The translations under genes were made by a program, and so were the position numbers. The notes below the pieces were generated by a model. It saw nothing but the letters and a program-made list of their open reading frames with translations. It did not search any database and was not told the origin of the DNA. 64,000 nt of DNA from Hansfordia pulvinata (taxonomy: Eukaryota; Ascomycota; Sordariomycetes; Xylariales), in contig BJKQ01000005.1 in assembly GCA_006538405.1 (NCBI GenBank), positions 1,364,001 through 1,428,000 of the forward strand. Direction: 5' to 3'. Of this stretch, positions 1 through 10,966 are shown piece by piece (the first letter of the stretch is position 1; each line of letters begins with the position of its first letter).

Positions 1-43
1 AAAAAAAAAAAAAAAAAGGAACGCCCAGCTGGTGGCTGTAGAC

Positions 44-408
44 TCACCAACCGTCGGAACCCGCCTGCGCTCCGGTCCAGCCGTCCTCCGTGTTTCCCGC
101 GTAGAGACCGTTGCCCAGCTGGAAACCATCGCTAGGGCTGTCCGTCGGAACCCACTCCAGCCGCTTCCGCGTCCGGTACTGTCGGGCGATCGACTGTATT
201 AATCTGCATTAGAGCGCGCACTGTGGCCGATAGAAGAGGTCGCGAGCATTGCCACTTTAGGTCGGCTGGCCGATGCGGAACACGAAAAGATTCGGGGGGC
301 TGCAAGACTCACAGCCTTCTCTATCCGCCATAGCCAGGGGCTCATATCGGCAAGGCCCGACTCGATGCTGGCCAGGAGGAGAGTTGCTAGGAAGACGAGC
401 TTGACCAT
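44..408 (-). CDS. Small secreted protein, two exons, unknown function
   Basis: Exon 1 is 408..313 and exon 2 is 193..44, predicting 81 residues. The first ATG that fits is at 408. It opens a classic signal peptide (MVKLVFLATLLLASIESGLA, cleavage probably after Ala20). The intron has a consensus gtgagt donor at 312, a ctaat branch site and an atacag acceptor at 194, and it keeps the frame. The mature part is rich in Trp, Gly and Asp and has no cysteine in the spliced product, so it is not a KP4 or hydrophobin type. The stop codon at 46-44 overlaps a perfect gtgagt donor, so a further intron running off the window edge cannot be excluded. The position next to two other small secreted genes suggests an effector-like or antimicrobial role, which is inference only. 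I recognise no family. Confidence 0.5.
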
Positions 409-1894
409 TTTGGACAATGAACGAACAAAGCAGAAGAGGGGGGAGAGGGGGCTTTATCGTGGTTTCCAACTCTCGGGTTGACTGGGTTTTCTCTTGCCTT
501 GCCCTCTCTTTGATGAAAGCTACGATCCAATGAGGAAAGCGAGTATGATCAATTGTGACTTCTAGACACATGCGCATTTGAGCGACTTGATATAGATGTA
601 AGCCACCATCGCGAATGAGAGCCAGTCGCGAGGCTCGCCGTCTCTAAAATTGGCTACAGCTCACCATCTTCTTCTCTTCGCCGCCGAGAAAAGGCTGAAC
701 CTAGCACGGTGGAGGCCTTGCCTCGTGGAAGGTGGAACGTCGCCTTGAACACCGGGCTGAGGCATACTGTATGCAGCAAGTTTAAGACCAAGGCAACGCC
801 TCTCCGGCAGCTCGGCGACCAGCGCGTGCAAGTTGCCATCGATGAGACTGATAGCTCACCTTCACTGCCAGGGCCACTTTACTGGCCCCAGGAACGCTCA
901 CCATACTCACGCGGTGACTAGTGCCCGACGGCCCGTCCGCCAGGCTTCGAAGATGGGACTCGCCGCTTCGGAAGACGATGCCCCTCGGCGTTAGTCGCGA
1001 CCTGAGGCGGAACTCACTATGCCCGTCACTGCCTAAAGTACGGAGACAGGTTCAACCTTTATATAGGGCGTATTCCGCGTGGGGTCTAGTGGCCAACGGC
1101 GGGATGGTTCTTTTTCAGCGCTGGCAAATTATCACAATACCCACCCGGCCTCAGTCTCCGTATCGCAAAAGAAAACAAGAAAAGAATTAAACAATCATAA
1201 GAGTTTAATAATAGACGAATTTATAGCTTCTTCAGTAAAGGATAGCTTCGACCCGCCAATTGGACCGCATGTCCCCGGGTGGCTGTCAGTGCATCCCCGG
1301 ACATAGTCATTGCCCATGAAGCAGGCCGACTCCTCCGTCAGGTACCCGCTCGTCGTGGCGTTCCTCGGGGAGCCAGCCCGCCCGCCCCTCCTGCCCGTCC
1401 GCGGCCCCGGCCGTCAGGGTTGTATTCGAATAGCTTCAAGCCTTATATCACTACCCTTCGCGAGCCATGCTGCCTTGGCTTACTCCACGAACCATGCCGC
1501 AGCCACACCATCGCTGCCCATGTTCGTTCGTGCTTTTCCGTGTCCGTCCGCCTCGTGTCAACGGCAGCACCAGCAGCCCAGGCTGTCGGTCTCCGTCTCA
1601 TATCGCTATCAATCCTTCTGAAAAGACGATCGAGGCACTGATCAGGATGTCCCTCACGTCACAAAGGCATGCACAGCGATGACGGCCGAAAGGCCCGTCG
1701 GAGAGAAAAAATATGGAAAATCAACACAATAGTATCCACGCGCACGAGCTGTGGGCCTCGTTATAATGAGTTTGATACGGCCTCCAAGACCAGGACAGAA
1801 ATGAATGAGGACGATGCTGCCGACCAGCAGCCACACGACCTTGCTCCTCCACGTAACCACCGCTAGAACTACCTGTTACTGACCACCGCCAGAA
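409..1894. other. Intergenic, no gene recognised
   Basis: Only short overlapping open frames of mixed composition are present. None shows a family motif, a signal peptide or a clean intron structure. It separates two minus-strand small secreted genes, so it should hold the promoter of the leftmost gene and the 3' flank of the KP4-like gene. Confidence 0.5.
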
Positions 1895-1910
1895 CTACCT
1901 GTTACTGACC
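1865..1910. repeat. 26-bp tandem duplication over the KP4-like stop codon
   Basis: The unit beginning agaactacctgttactgacc recurs at 1865 and 1891, period 26, with the second copy partial (20 bases). The right-hand copy contains the last codons and the stop of the minus-strand KP4-like gene. The other copy therefore duplicates the coding end just downstream of it. Confidence 0.8.
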
Positions 1911-2457
1911 CAATTGGACGTGAGGAGCCCACTGTTATTGTTGTCCTCGATGAGATCCACACTTCCGCACTTCTTGCAGCCGTGGTCGAGCAGTCGCTGT
2001 GCTACAGGCTTGAGGTGACCAGCGTCTACTACGCCCGCTTGCAAATCCCCCATGATGTTTGCGTACGCCACGTCATGTTGCATCTGTCCATGCGGCAGGC
2101 GGACCGTCAGTCTTGGCGCGTCACACAGTGAAACGCGTACACTAAGTTAGCGGGTGGATGAGACCTACAAAGAGACAGACTCCAGCACTCTCGCCGGCAT
2201 CGCCGAAGCACGCAATGTGGTCGCCTTCGTGGAAGGTCTTGTTGTCGGGCATCGCATTGAGCTCATCGACCAGCGCCCCAAGGCCCCCGATGGTCCAGTC
2301 GCAGTTTCTGTTTCCCTGGCCTTTCGAGAGCTGTTAGTGCATTTGAAAGCTTACTTGCGTCAGCATCACGCCGAGGGCTATACTTGCAGTTCAGTGTGGC
2401 TGCGGCCGAAGACACGAGAGCGGCGCCCGCAACGAGATAGGCGTTTGTGCAAAGCAT
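1895..2457 (-). CDS. KP4 killer-toxin-like small secreted protein (copy A)
   Basis: Three exons, 2457..2388, 2320..2169 and 2083..1895, predict 136 residues. Exon 1 encodes a signal peptide. The mature part has six cysteines, ending in the family hallmark HGCKKCGS followed by a LTSNWVSN tail. KP4 proteins were first described as a viral killer toxin of Ustilago maydis that blocks calcium channels; ascomycete relatives are secreted antifungal or virulence-associated proteins, and the target here is unknown. Exon boundaries match copy B at 3439-4031 codon for codon. Intron 1 appears to use a GC-AG pair (gcaagt donor at 2387, acceptor at 2321, with ctaac branch), because the gt alternative two codons on breaks the alignment with copy B. 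Intron 2 starts gtaggt. It lies head to head with copy B. Confidence 0.82.
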
Positions 2458-3438
2458 GGTACACGGAGTACGACAGTGAAGGGAACGGTATTAGAAAAAA
2501 AAAGAAAAAAAAGATGTGTCGGCCGTGTTGAAAAGTAGCGATCACGGATTGAAAGAAAAATGGATAGTTAAATCAGAAATAAGTAAAGGGTATCACGACT
2601 GCGGAAAGATCATCGGGATGCCCGCTTGATTATAACTTACATCAATCAAATGGCTACATACCTTAGTTGATCTGCCGCATCCGAGGCTATGAGGGGTTCC
2701 CTGGTTTTGAAATTGTACGCGAGTGTACTTGAGGCTTTGAGTATTAATAGCATCACCTGAGGAATCTCATCCAGGTTGTATCTGGCGCGAGGATTGCAAG
2801 GCCTCAGATCAAGTGACTCCGGCCTTTTCTGCAAAAGAGGTGCTGAAGCTTGAAAGAAGTGAGTGAACCTGAATAGAGTCGTTTCTATATACTACCACCT
2901 TGGCAGGTGGGATTCCCCGAAAAGGATCTCGGACCCCGGAAGCGAGCGAGCGCCCAGCAATATACGACGACTTGCAAAGGTCTAGAAGTCCTTGAAGGAT
3001 TCGAAAGCTCTAAAAACCAACCAACTGGAAAGGCGCTAATGCCCTTTTAACATGTAAACCCTGGAAGCTGGTGCTGTGAAACAAACTGATGACGGGCGCC
3101 AATTATTAATTAGGCCTTAGGCAGTACATGGTGCCAACATTCGGCGACCAAACGCTTCGTATACTACGATCCCAAAGATCAAATCCCAACGAGGAGCCCG
3201 AGTCACCCGAAGCTCATTGAATCTGTCCGAGATTGATGCGACACAACGTAGCAGCAGGAGACATGTCGAGGCTCGAGCACGCTGCGAAGAAGTATTTAAG
3301 CAAAGAAGAGGCCGCCTCGAATTCATCTTTTGAGTCTCAAGACATCATCACCCCTCAATCAGCTATTTCCCATCTTCTCCTCCATCCAAACAATTCAATT
3401 CGTAACAGCGTCGATCGCCTTCCTTTCACCACTTCATC
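2458..3438. other. Divergent promoter region between two KP4-like genes
   Basis: Nearly 1 kb lies between the start codons of the divergent paralogues, so it should contain both promoters. A minus-strand open frame at 2646-2834 reads rather protein-like (RARYNLDEIPQVMLLILKAS) and is preceded by a possible ttttgcag acceptor, but no upstream exon or family could be recognised. Confidence 0.5.
3293..3299 (+). promoter_or_regulatory. Possible TATA element of KP4-like copy B
   Basis: TATTTAA lies 140 bases before the ATG at 3439, a plausible distance for a fungal TATA box. It is a sequence match only. Confidence 0.3.
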
Positions 3439-4031
3439 ATGATTCAGCCCCAGAACCTTCTCTTAGCTGCCCTTTCCCTGGCCCCGCTGGCTTTGGCTGG
3501 GATCAACTGTGAGTACCGAGGCTGGGTGCCTTTTCTTCCTCAATGAAAGTCAGAACTCGAAAGCTGACTCCATTGGGTTACTAGGCAAGGGCAACTCGAA
3601 CTGCGCCGGCACGATTGGCGATCACATTCTGCAGGACTTGATCGATAACGTGAACAAGATCCCGGATAACACAACATTCTCCGAAGGCGACCACATCACA
3701 TGCCACCAGAACCCCGCTGTCGATAGCGGCATCTGCTTATTTGCAAGCCACCCCCCCCCCCCCCCTCTCTTTCCTTTGCTTTCTACCGTTGACTACCCAT
3801 GCATAAGGCGTCACTTGCCAACTAACATTGTATGAAACAATCCAGATGCAACACATTGACGCGGCCGCCATCATGGGCGACCCAGCCGCCACCTCCGTCG
3901 ACATTCAGCACATCAGGCCAGTTGCTCAGGAGCTGCTCGACCACTCTTGCGGCAAGTGTGGAAGCAATGACATGGTCCCAGGGACCACCGATAAGGGCAT
4001 CCTGACATCCAACTGGGTGAGCAAGGTGTAA
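3439..4031 (+). CDS. KP4 killer-toxin-like small secreted protein (copy B)
   Basis: Exons 3439..3508, 3585..3742 and 3846..4031 predict 137 residues. The start gives a signal peptide (MIQPQNLLLAALSLAPLALA). Six cysteines follow in the mature part, with CGKCGS near the C-terminus and a final LTSNWVSK, matching copy A throughout. Intron 1 has a gtgagt donor and ctag acceptor. Intron 2 seems to begin with GC (gcaagc at 3743) and ends tccag at 3845; it contains a run of 15 C. The exon junctions are supported because both introns fall at exactly the positions used in copy A. Expected to be secreted and to act outside the cell on competitors or a host; this is family knowledge, not shown here. Confidence 0.85.
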
Positions 4032-5440
4032 GCTGGGTATGCCTTGATGTCGCCAGGGGCTGGGGGGTACAAGTTTGTACTGTTCACGGCTCGAGAGAGC
4101 AGTTCATTCGGTCCGATCAGGTGGGCTTCTGCAAAGGGGGGCAACTTTTCTTTTTCTTCAACGAGAGCAGGTCATTGGAAGGGCATTTAGGGATAGCATT
4201 GTAACATTATCGCGCTGGTCACGCCTGGAGCGTGGTCAAAACGTATCATAGCAAGAGTGAATAGCAATGGGTTTTACTGGATCCCCGCTGGGAGCTGTCT
4301 TCACTTACTTTGTTTTTGAATACGCGTTAGTGCCCGAGCAGCCACAGAGTCGATCGTGATGAAAAATGAAAGGGTCGATAAAAGCTACTGCAGGTTTTTT
4401 AATTCGATATCAAGACTTGAAATATCAAGCATGTTTTCATGGTTAAACGAGGGGCCTTCATGATCGAGAGTCCAGGGGGAGGATGAGATCCGCTTTGGGT
4501 GGACCTCCTTACATTTTCTTAGGTACCTAACTTAGCCCTGAAGACATATTCCCAGCCGTCGGGGCATTACTTGGGTACAAGTACACGTAGATTGACCAGC
4601 GCGAGGGTACTGGCTACACATGTCCTTCTTAGGTGCCACTCAGTCTGGGACACCATGTATCGCATTGCGGTCCTTAGAAGGCACGGAAAGTCTCTGAGGC
4701 CAACTTAGTAGGTAGCTAAACTCGCGCGTCTGTGCACAGTCCCTGTAGATAACCCCCCGGCCGATGTGACGTCAATTCGCCGCAGCAGCCTCTGCCATCC
4801 AGGACCCCAGATTGGACACCTTCTCGTGGCGCAGGCCGGGCAGCCGGTCCGAGTCTGGCGAGAGGTGCCGCAAGCGCCCCGCGTATTCGTAGCTAAGGTG
4901 GTAGGTACCCAAGATACAGTCATCAGATGGACCGAAATCACTCGCGGGGCAGTCCAGGGCAGGCAGGACACCTGGGGCATTTTTTTTGCTCACAGACCCC
5001 GAACCCCCGAAGCGCGGGGTGGACAGCAGTGGGGCGCCATCGCGACCGGCACCGATTCGAGTCGCACACCGGCAAGGCGTGCTCGCCTCTCGGCAGCGTG
5101 AACCTGCAGCGACTGCGGCGTCGCCGACGTCGGTACAGCGACGCGGGCGCTAGGTTGAGGTTTTTGTATTTGTATTCCACGCGGGGGCACGTTTCTCGCG
5201 CCGTCGGAAGGCTCGTGGATGACCTTGAGAAAATATCTGCCACGCGAAAGCAATATCCCAAGAGGACAAGCGGCACCACCGCTTCAGCCATTACACACAC
5301 ACACTGTCCCCTCACTGCTAGTTAGCATTCCATCTACCCTTGCCCCTCGGCTTCCCGGCCTCACAATTCGCCTCTCGACCACCACAACCCGCCCCTCCCC
5401 CTCCTCCTCCTCCTTCTTCACCACCACCACCACCACCACC
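4032..5440. other. Intergenic, no gene recognised
   Basis: AT-richer to about 4.6 kb, then GC-rich. A minus-strand frame at 4772-4993 looks weakly protein-like but lacks a start, partner exon or motif. The last 40 bases before the aldolase gene are a CTCC/CAC repeat tract ending directly at the ATG, consistent with a pyrimidine-rich fungal 5' leader. Confidence 0.5.
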
Positions 5441-6383
5441 ATGACCCCCAAGGTGCCCCCGAGCGGCGTCTGGGCGCCGGCCGTCACCGCGTTCGACCCG
5501 GCGACCGACTCGCTCGCGCCCGACGCGCAGGCCAAGTACTTTGCCTACCTGGCGGGGACGGGCCTGGCCGGGCTCGTCGTCCTCGGCACCAACGCCGAGA
5601 CCTTCCTGCTGACCCGCGAGGAGCGCAAGCAGCTCGTCGCCGTCGCCCGCGCCGCCTGCCCGCCGGGCACCCCGCTCATGGTCGGCGTCGGCGGGCACTC
5701 GACCCGCCAGGTGCTCGAGCACATCGCCGACGCCGCCGATGCCGGGGGCGACTACGCTCTGGTGCTTCCCCGGGTTACTTTGGCAAGGCGACGACGCCGG
5801 CCGTCGTCGACGCCTTCTTCTCCGAGGTCGCGGGCCGCAGCCGGTTGCCCCTCGTCCTCTACAACTTCCCCGCCGTCTGCAACGGCGTGGACCTCGACTC
5901 GGCGACCATCGCGTCGCTGGCGCGCCGCCACGAGGGCGCCATCGTGGGCGTCAAGCTGACCTGCGGCTCCGTCGCCAAGATCACCCGGCTGGCGGCCGAG
6001 CTGCCCGCCGACCGCTTCGCCGTGTTCGGGGGCCAGTCGGACTTCCTGATCGGCGGGCTGGCCAGCGGGTCGGCGGGGTGCATCGCGGCCTTCGCCAACG
6101 TGGCGCCCCGGGCCGTCGTGCGCGTGTACGACCTGTGGCGCGAGGGGCGGCACGCCGAGGCGCTGGCGCTGCACCAGAAGGCCGCGCTCGCCGAGCAGGA
6201 GTGCAAGTCGGGCATCGCGGCCGTCAAGCGCGCCGCCGCCCTCAACTCGGCCGCGCGCGCCGGCGTCGAGGACCCCGAGCGCCTCTTCCGCCCCGCCACC
6301 CGTACCCGGCCCTGCCCGAGGCCGCGGTCGATAAGATGAAGGCCAACCTGGAGGAGATCCTGGCTATCGAGAACGGGCTGTGA
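5441..6383 (+). CDS. DapA/HOGA-family aldolase, likely 4-hydroxy-2-oxoglutarate aldolase (two frameshifts)
   Basis: Class I (Schiff-base) aldolase of the dihydrodipicolinate synthase/N-acetylneuraminate lyase family, about 314 residues when read through two one-base frameshifts, the normal family length. Visible family elements in order: GTNAE near residue 49, the active-site Tyr in LVLYNFP near 141, the Schiff-base Lys in IVGVKL near 172, and FLIGGLASGSAGCIAAFANV, which resembles the matching segment of human HOGA1. The frame breaks at C runs 5768-5771 and 6291-6294; in both, one extra C would restore the expected family sequence. Beside an aminotransferase and a proline/hydroxyproline dehydrogenase, the likely reaction is 4-hydroxy-2-oxoglutarate to pyruvate plus glyoxylate. 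The alternative is the fungal L-threo-3-deoxy-hexulosonate aldolase of galacturonate breakdown, a member of the same family. No targeting peptide is evident. Confidence 0.78.
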
Positions 6384-6876
6384 TGGGAGGATGTCTGCGG
6401 GGTCGCAGGGTAGATGGTTCCCGTCTTTGCGGGTTATGTAGAAATGGGAAGCTTTATCAATTAAAAACGCGACGATGCCTGGTGTGCATTTTTGAGGCTC
6501 TCTTAGACGCGAGCGGCAGATTACAATAGACTTGACAACAGTAATAAGCCTTGTCACCTTGCCAATTGTGACTCTACGGACTCTTGCGTTTCAGCAGACG
6601 GGTCAGGCTCTCTAGTATTGGGGTACCTACGGTTTATCTTTACATGTCTTGTACTCATCATGTTGGTCACGACTATCATCGATCACGTTGCCGAGAGAGG
6701 CGAAGAGTCACAAAGGCTACAGATTACACTTGCACACTCTCGCTCATGTGGGCAGTGAAATGTGTAAACATAAAACTATATGAGCGACCATTTGATACAC
6801 CACGCCGACCCCAAACTTTGCTCAGTACCTCGAACGACACGCCTTAAGCCATGCGCCTCACAGACATGTCGCCCCA
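6384..6876. other. Convergent 3' region
   Basis: Lies between the aldolase stop and the stop of the convergent aminotransferase gene. Lower GC than the flanking genes; no open frame of interest. Confidence 0.6.
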
Positions 6877-8564
6877 TCAAAGATCCTGCCGAATCACCTC
6901 ATCCAGAGCCGCCACCACACGGTCCAGGTTGGAGTCGTTCAGCCCCGACACGTTGATCCGCCCGTTGTTCGGCAGGTAGATGTGGTACCGGCTGCGCATC
7001 TTGGCGCACTGCGCCGGCGTCAATGGGAGGCAGCTTTCCACCGCGATCATGTCCGTGTCAGCCCGTCGCCGCGCCTCGGGGTGGTGACAGTAGTGGAGCG
7101 GGTCAACTTACCAGAACAGGCCCGTGGTCGACAGGATCGAGGTCCAGTTTCCGGGGGTCTGAAAGAGAAGTCACGTCAGCTCCAAACGGCACGCGGCAGC
7201 GTCAGGGAGCCTGGCTCCGGTTTTCTTTCTTACCTTGCGCCCCTCGACGACGCCCTTGTGCAGCTTCTCGCGGTTGCTCACCAGCCGCGCCCGGAGGGAG
7301 GCCAGCTCCTCGTGCCTTCGACGCCAAAAACGTCAGCAGGGAAACGGCCAGAGAAGAGGACGGACAGTCCAGTAAGTACACTCACCACCCGGCAGCCAGC
7401 CCCGCGTCTTCCATCACAATGTCGGCCAGCCTCGACCCGTACGCGGGCGACGACGAGAACTCCCAGCGGATCAGGCACCGCAGCTGCTCGCGCGCCTCGC
7501 CCGCGCGCGCGGCGTCGGCGGCCACCACGTGCAGCGCCCCGCACCGCTCGCCGTAGATGCCCAGGTTCTTCGAGAAGCTCTGGCACGCCACCATCTCCGG
7601 CACGCCGGCGCCGGCAAAGTACCGCAGCCCGTACGCGTCGTCGTCCCCCGTCCCCAGCCCCTGGTACGCGACGTCGAAGAAGGGGAAGATCCCCCCCTCG
7701 CGCACGAGCTCCGCCAGCTCGCGCCACTGCGAGGGGGAGAAGTCGGCGCCCGTCGGGTTGTGGCAGCACCCCTGCAGCACGAAGACGCTACCGCGCGGCG
7801 CCCCGCGCAGCGCCGCCGTCACCGAGGCGAAGTCCACGCTCCCCGCGCCCGGCGCGTAGTGCGCGTACGTGGACACCTCGAAGCCCGCGTGGGCGAGCAG
7901 CGGCTCGTAGTTGCCCCAGGCCGGGGTGCCCAGGTAGACGCGGGGCAGCGGGGAGGAGGGGGAGGCGGAGGAGGAGCACCGGCCGAGGAGGAGCGCGGCG
8001 AGGTGGCACGCCCCCGTGCCCGAGATGGTTTGCACCGATGCGAGCTGTGTTGCGTGGGCGGTGTTAGGTTTGGTTTGTGGTCTTTGTGTGTTTGAGACGC
8101 GAGGGGTGCAGACAGAGAGAGAGAGAGAGAGGGATGGGGGGGACTCACGCGGTTCGACTTGATGGCCGGCGAGTCGGCGCCGAAGAGCAGCTTGGCGGCG
8201 TTCTTGACGAAGCCGGCCGCCCCCGTGGTCGCCTCGTACTGTGTTTTTTCCGCCCGTGTAAGCTGGGGGGTAGCGTGTGCGGGAGTGATCTGGGCCTTAC
8301 ATCGTGGTTCGGGGGCTTCGCGGCGAGGATCTTCTTGGCCTGGCAGAGGAAGGAAGGAGTCAGCATCGGGCGTGCAGTCAGTCAGGAGAGGTCGACTCTG
8401 CTGGCACCAACCTCGTGCAGGGCTTTCATCTCATGATAGTCCCCTTGCTCGTTCCGGTAGATGCCAACGCCCAGGTCGACCTTGTCGGGGGACGTGTCCG
8501 TGTCGGCCTCGCGCTTGAGGTCGAACATGGGGTCGGCAGGGCTCGGGGGCACGTGTTCGAACAT
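6877..8564 (-). CDS. Aspartate-aminotransferase-type class I aminotransferase
   Basis: PLP-dependent transaminase, predicted 408 residues from seven exons (8564..8412, 8339..8301, 8238..8149, 8044..7386, 7315..7234, 7158..7112, 7033..6877), close to the usual AspAT length and without an added mitochondrial presequence. Motifs: VDLGVGIYRNEQG near residue 30, CCHNPTG with Asn190, FFDVAYQG with Asp218 and Tyr221, the PLP lysine in SFSKNLGIYGER (Lys253), and the substrate-carboxylate Arg in NNGRINVSG. The last intron junction is uncertain: the only in-frame acceptor gives FCCLPLTPAQ where relatives usually have a Trp. Standard reaction: aspartate plus 2-oxoglutarate. AspATs also transaminate 4-hydroxyglutamate, which would place it just before the neighbouring aldolase in hydroxyproline breakdown. 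It is convergent with the aldolase and divergent from the dehydrogenase. Confidence 0.88.
8114..8131. repeat. (AG)9 microsatellite in an aminotransferase intron
   Basis: Pure dinucleotide run within the third intron of the aminotransferase gene. Confidence 0.9.
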
Positions 8565-10966
8565 TGTGGCGGGCTCTGGCTCAGTCACTCTGAAAGACTC
8601 TGGGTGAGTGTGGTGATAGTTGCGACTGCGAGTAAACAGTCTGTGCGCTTGTGCAGAAGTGGACTATAGCAGCAGCGTCAAGCACAAGACGGGATAGCGA
8701 CTATCAACAACATATTGCATTCAACCCCACGGGCCCAATTCAACCAGACCGACTCCGCGAAATCAACGCACTGCCTCGCAAGCAGACGACTCACAATAGA
8801 AGCCACGCCGAATCAGCAAGCGGCGCTGCCGACACGCGGGCGCGAGAGGGACCTCCGACCGGGCACAGAGCCGATGCCGCCCAGTAGTGGGCCGCCAAAC
8901 CCTCCCGACGGGACGCAACCCGGCCTCCAGCCAACGCAGACGGGACTGCACGCGGCCAGCCCGCCACGAGCCTCCTTCATCGCCCACCTCGCTGGGAAAC
9001 CCGCGATGGGCGCGGTCGACATTCCAGCGCGCATCGTGACGTCTGGCACAGGCGCCCGCGCACGCCCGGGCGTGTAAATGCGCGCGGCCGTCCCGCCGGC
9101 TTCGAAGTGTCAGCAGACCTACCAGATCCAGCAGAGGCACCAGCACATCTGCCTACGATATCGGCGGCTGTCGGGTTGGATGCCATGCGCCCAGTGCCCT
9201 TCGCGGCGTCGGCAGCGTGACGCCCGGTTTCGGGGTCCCAAGGTTCGAAGAGATCCATGGCTGTGTAGGCGGGGGGGGATCTGCCGCGTAGAGCCTGCAT
9301 ATCTCTGCCGGCGGATTTGCTCGTCGTTCTCCATCACCACTTCTATGCAGTATGGGATGTCTAGAGGGTGTCCCTGATCCGTGCAATATGATCATTCGAG
9401 GTTGAACCCATGGTCGTGGCCATCGTTTGCTCAGTGTCGGCTGTGGCACCGTTTCATACGGTATTTCTGGCTCCGCCACTGTTTCCATTGACTTGTCACA
9501 TTCAGAAGCCAACAATGAAAGGCGTAATGATGACTTGTGTACTTCGGGTGCTCCATCGGAGATGAGTCGAAGACACTTCGCCGCACCAGTGGTACCCGAA
9601 AACACTTGGGACCTGGCATCTCTCGAGTGGTATCACGGTGTCTGCCGAGAATCCTCTTTGCACATGAAGTAAACAGATAGGATATGATACGGGGCAATGG
9701 ACAAGCGAAGAAATGGCGGGAACCAAGATACAAAGCCGTTCACCGTATCATGAGGGACAGCACCGTCACCAGGATCGAACTCAATAGCTCGCCCCAGACG
9801 GCCTATGGGCACTCCCCATCTCGCTCACCACGCCGTCACGCGTCATTGCGGTCTGTGGACTCCCACGCTGATGACCCCGCAGCCCTGCCCAAAGTCCGGC
9901 CGTCATGGAGCAGCATCCATCGACGAGCCATAAGTAAGAAGAACGCTCATCCTGCCCACCTTTCACGGGACGCAGACCGATGCCAGCAGGGCGCTCTCCA
10001 ACGCAAGGCCGCCGACGGGCCCCATGACCCCCCCCCCCCGTTACACGGCTCTTCGAAGCTTGAGTAGCGTGCTCGACGGGGTCCTGGCTATCGGCGGCGG
10101 CAGTGGCGGGAGTAGACAGCCATGAAGGCAGAAGTCGTAGACGGTCGTCCAGACCGCAGACGCACCCCGCGCAGTTCGCAAGGGTCTGCAAGCCGACGAA
10201 TCTGCATCGAGCGATACGACGCGACAGGGCGCTGCCGCTCGCTGGCCCATTCTCAGGGAAAGCATCTCCGTCCAACCAAGTGGCAGGACACTCCAAAACT
10301 TCCAGGTGGCAGAGCCGAGCTCAGTGCCCCAGGGACCTGGACCCATATCTGGGAAGAGGGCAGAAGCAGCAAAGTAGAAGAGAGAGAGGGGCAGACAAAA
10401 AGGGATGGGCCAGTCTATCAGCAGATCCCTGACGCAGGGAGTCGGCCTATCGGATGGCCTCTCGACCGCCGTGGTCCCTGATAGTCCCAAGACCGGAGGC
10501 TAGATACGGGCGACCTGTGTTTTGATCTGGGTGGGTAAGCAGAGCAGAGCAGTGGCAGCCGAGCACGGGTTGTCCGTCCTTCCCCAGACGGCGCGTTGCC
10601 CCCTCTTCCAAGCCGCCTCGAACCCCGCATTGCAGACGGGGAGACGGTAGAGCCGCTCCTACGAGTACAGCTGCCCTGCTGGGCGAGTGGCCGTAGATGC
10701 GCGCCGGCACGTTTCCCGGTCACTAGTCGAACAGTCGACTGCGAGGACGGGCTCGGAGGGCAAGCCACAGATATAACTCGAGACGACGGCCTGGACGAGC
10801 AGACAAGTCGAGATCTCGAACTGGCCAATCTTCATCTGGTCTACGCATTTGCTCCTTTCCTTCGAAGCTCTCCGCGCCCTTCTACACCTTACGTTGGATA
10901 CCTTAGATACCTTCTCCATATCAATCACATACCGCGTTGCGCAAATACCACACACCCCAGCCTACG
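8565..10966. other. Divergent intergenic region, no gene recognised
   Basis: A 2.4-kb gap between the divergent start codons of the aminotransferase and the proline-dehydrogenase homologue, so both promoters must lie here. Several open frames of 100-170 codons occur on both strands, but they overlap one another and carry no family motif. I looked specifically for aldehyde-dehydrogenase (P5C dehydrogenase) remnants and saw none. A run of 12 C sits at 10028-10039. Confidence 0.5.

Noticed and set aside
1..17. Poly-A run at the window start as a polyadenylation or retroelement tail
   Set aside because: Nothing upstream can be seen and no element body or target-site duplication follows it; it may just be a contig-edge homopolymer.
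5441..6383. Calling the aldolase a pseudogene
   Set aside because: Both breaks are single-base losses in C runs and all active-site residues are present. Similar losses in three neighbouring genes make sequencing error at least as likely.
8565..10966. Possible P5C dehydrogenase gene completing the hydroxyproline route
   Set aside because: Checked the frames on both strands for aldehyde-dehydrogenase motifs (catalytic Cys and Glu contexts, GxTxxG); none is present.
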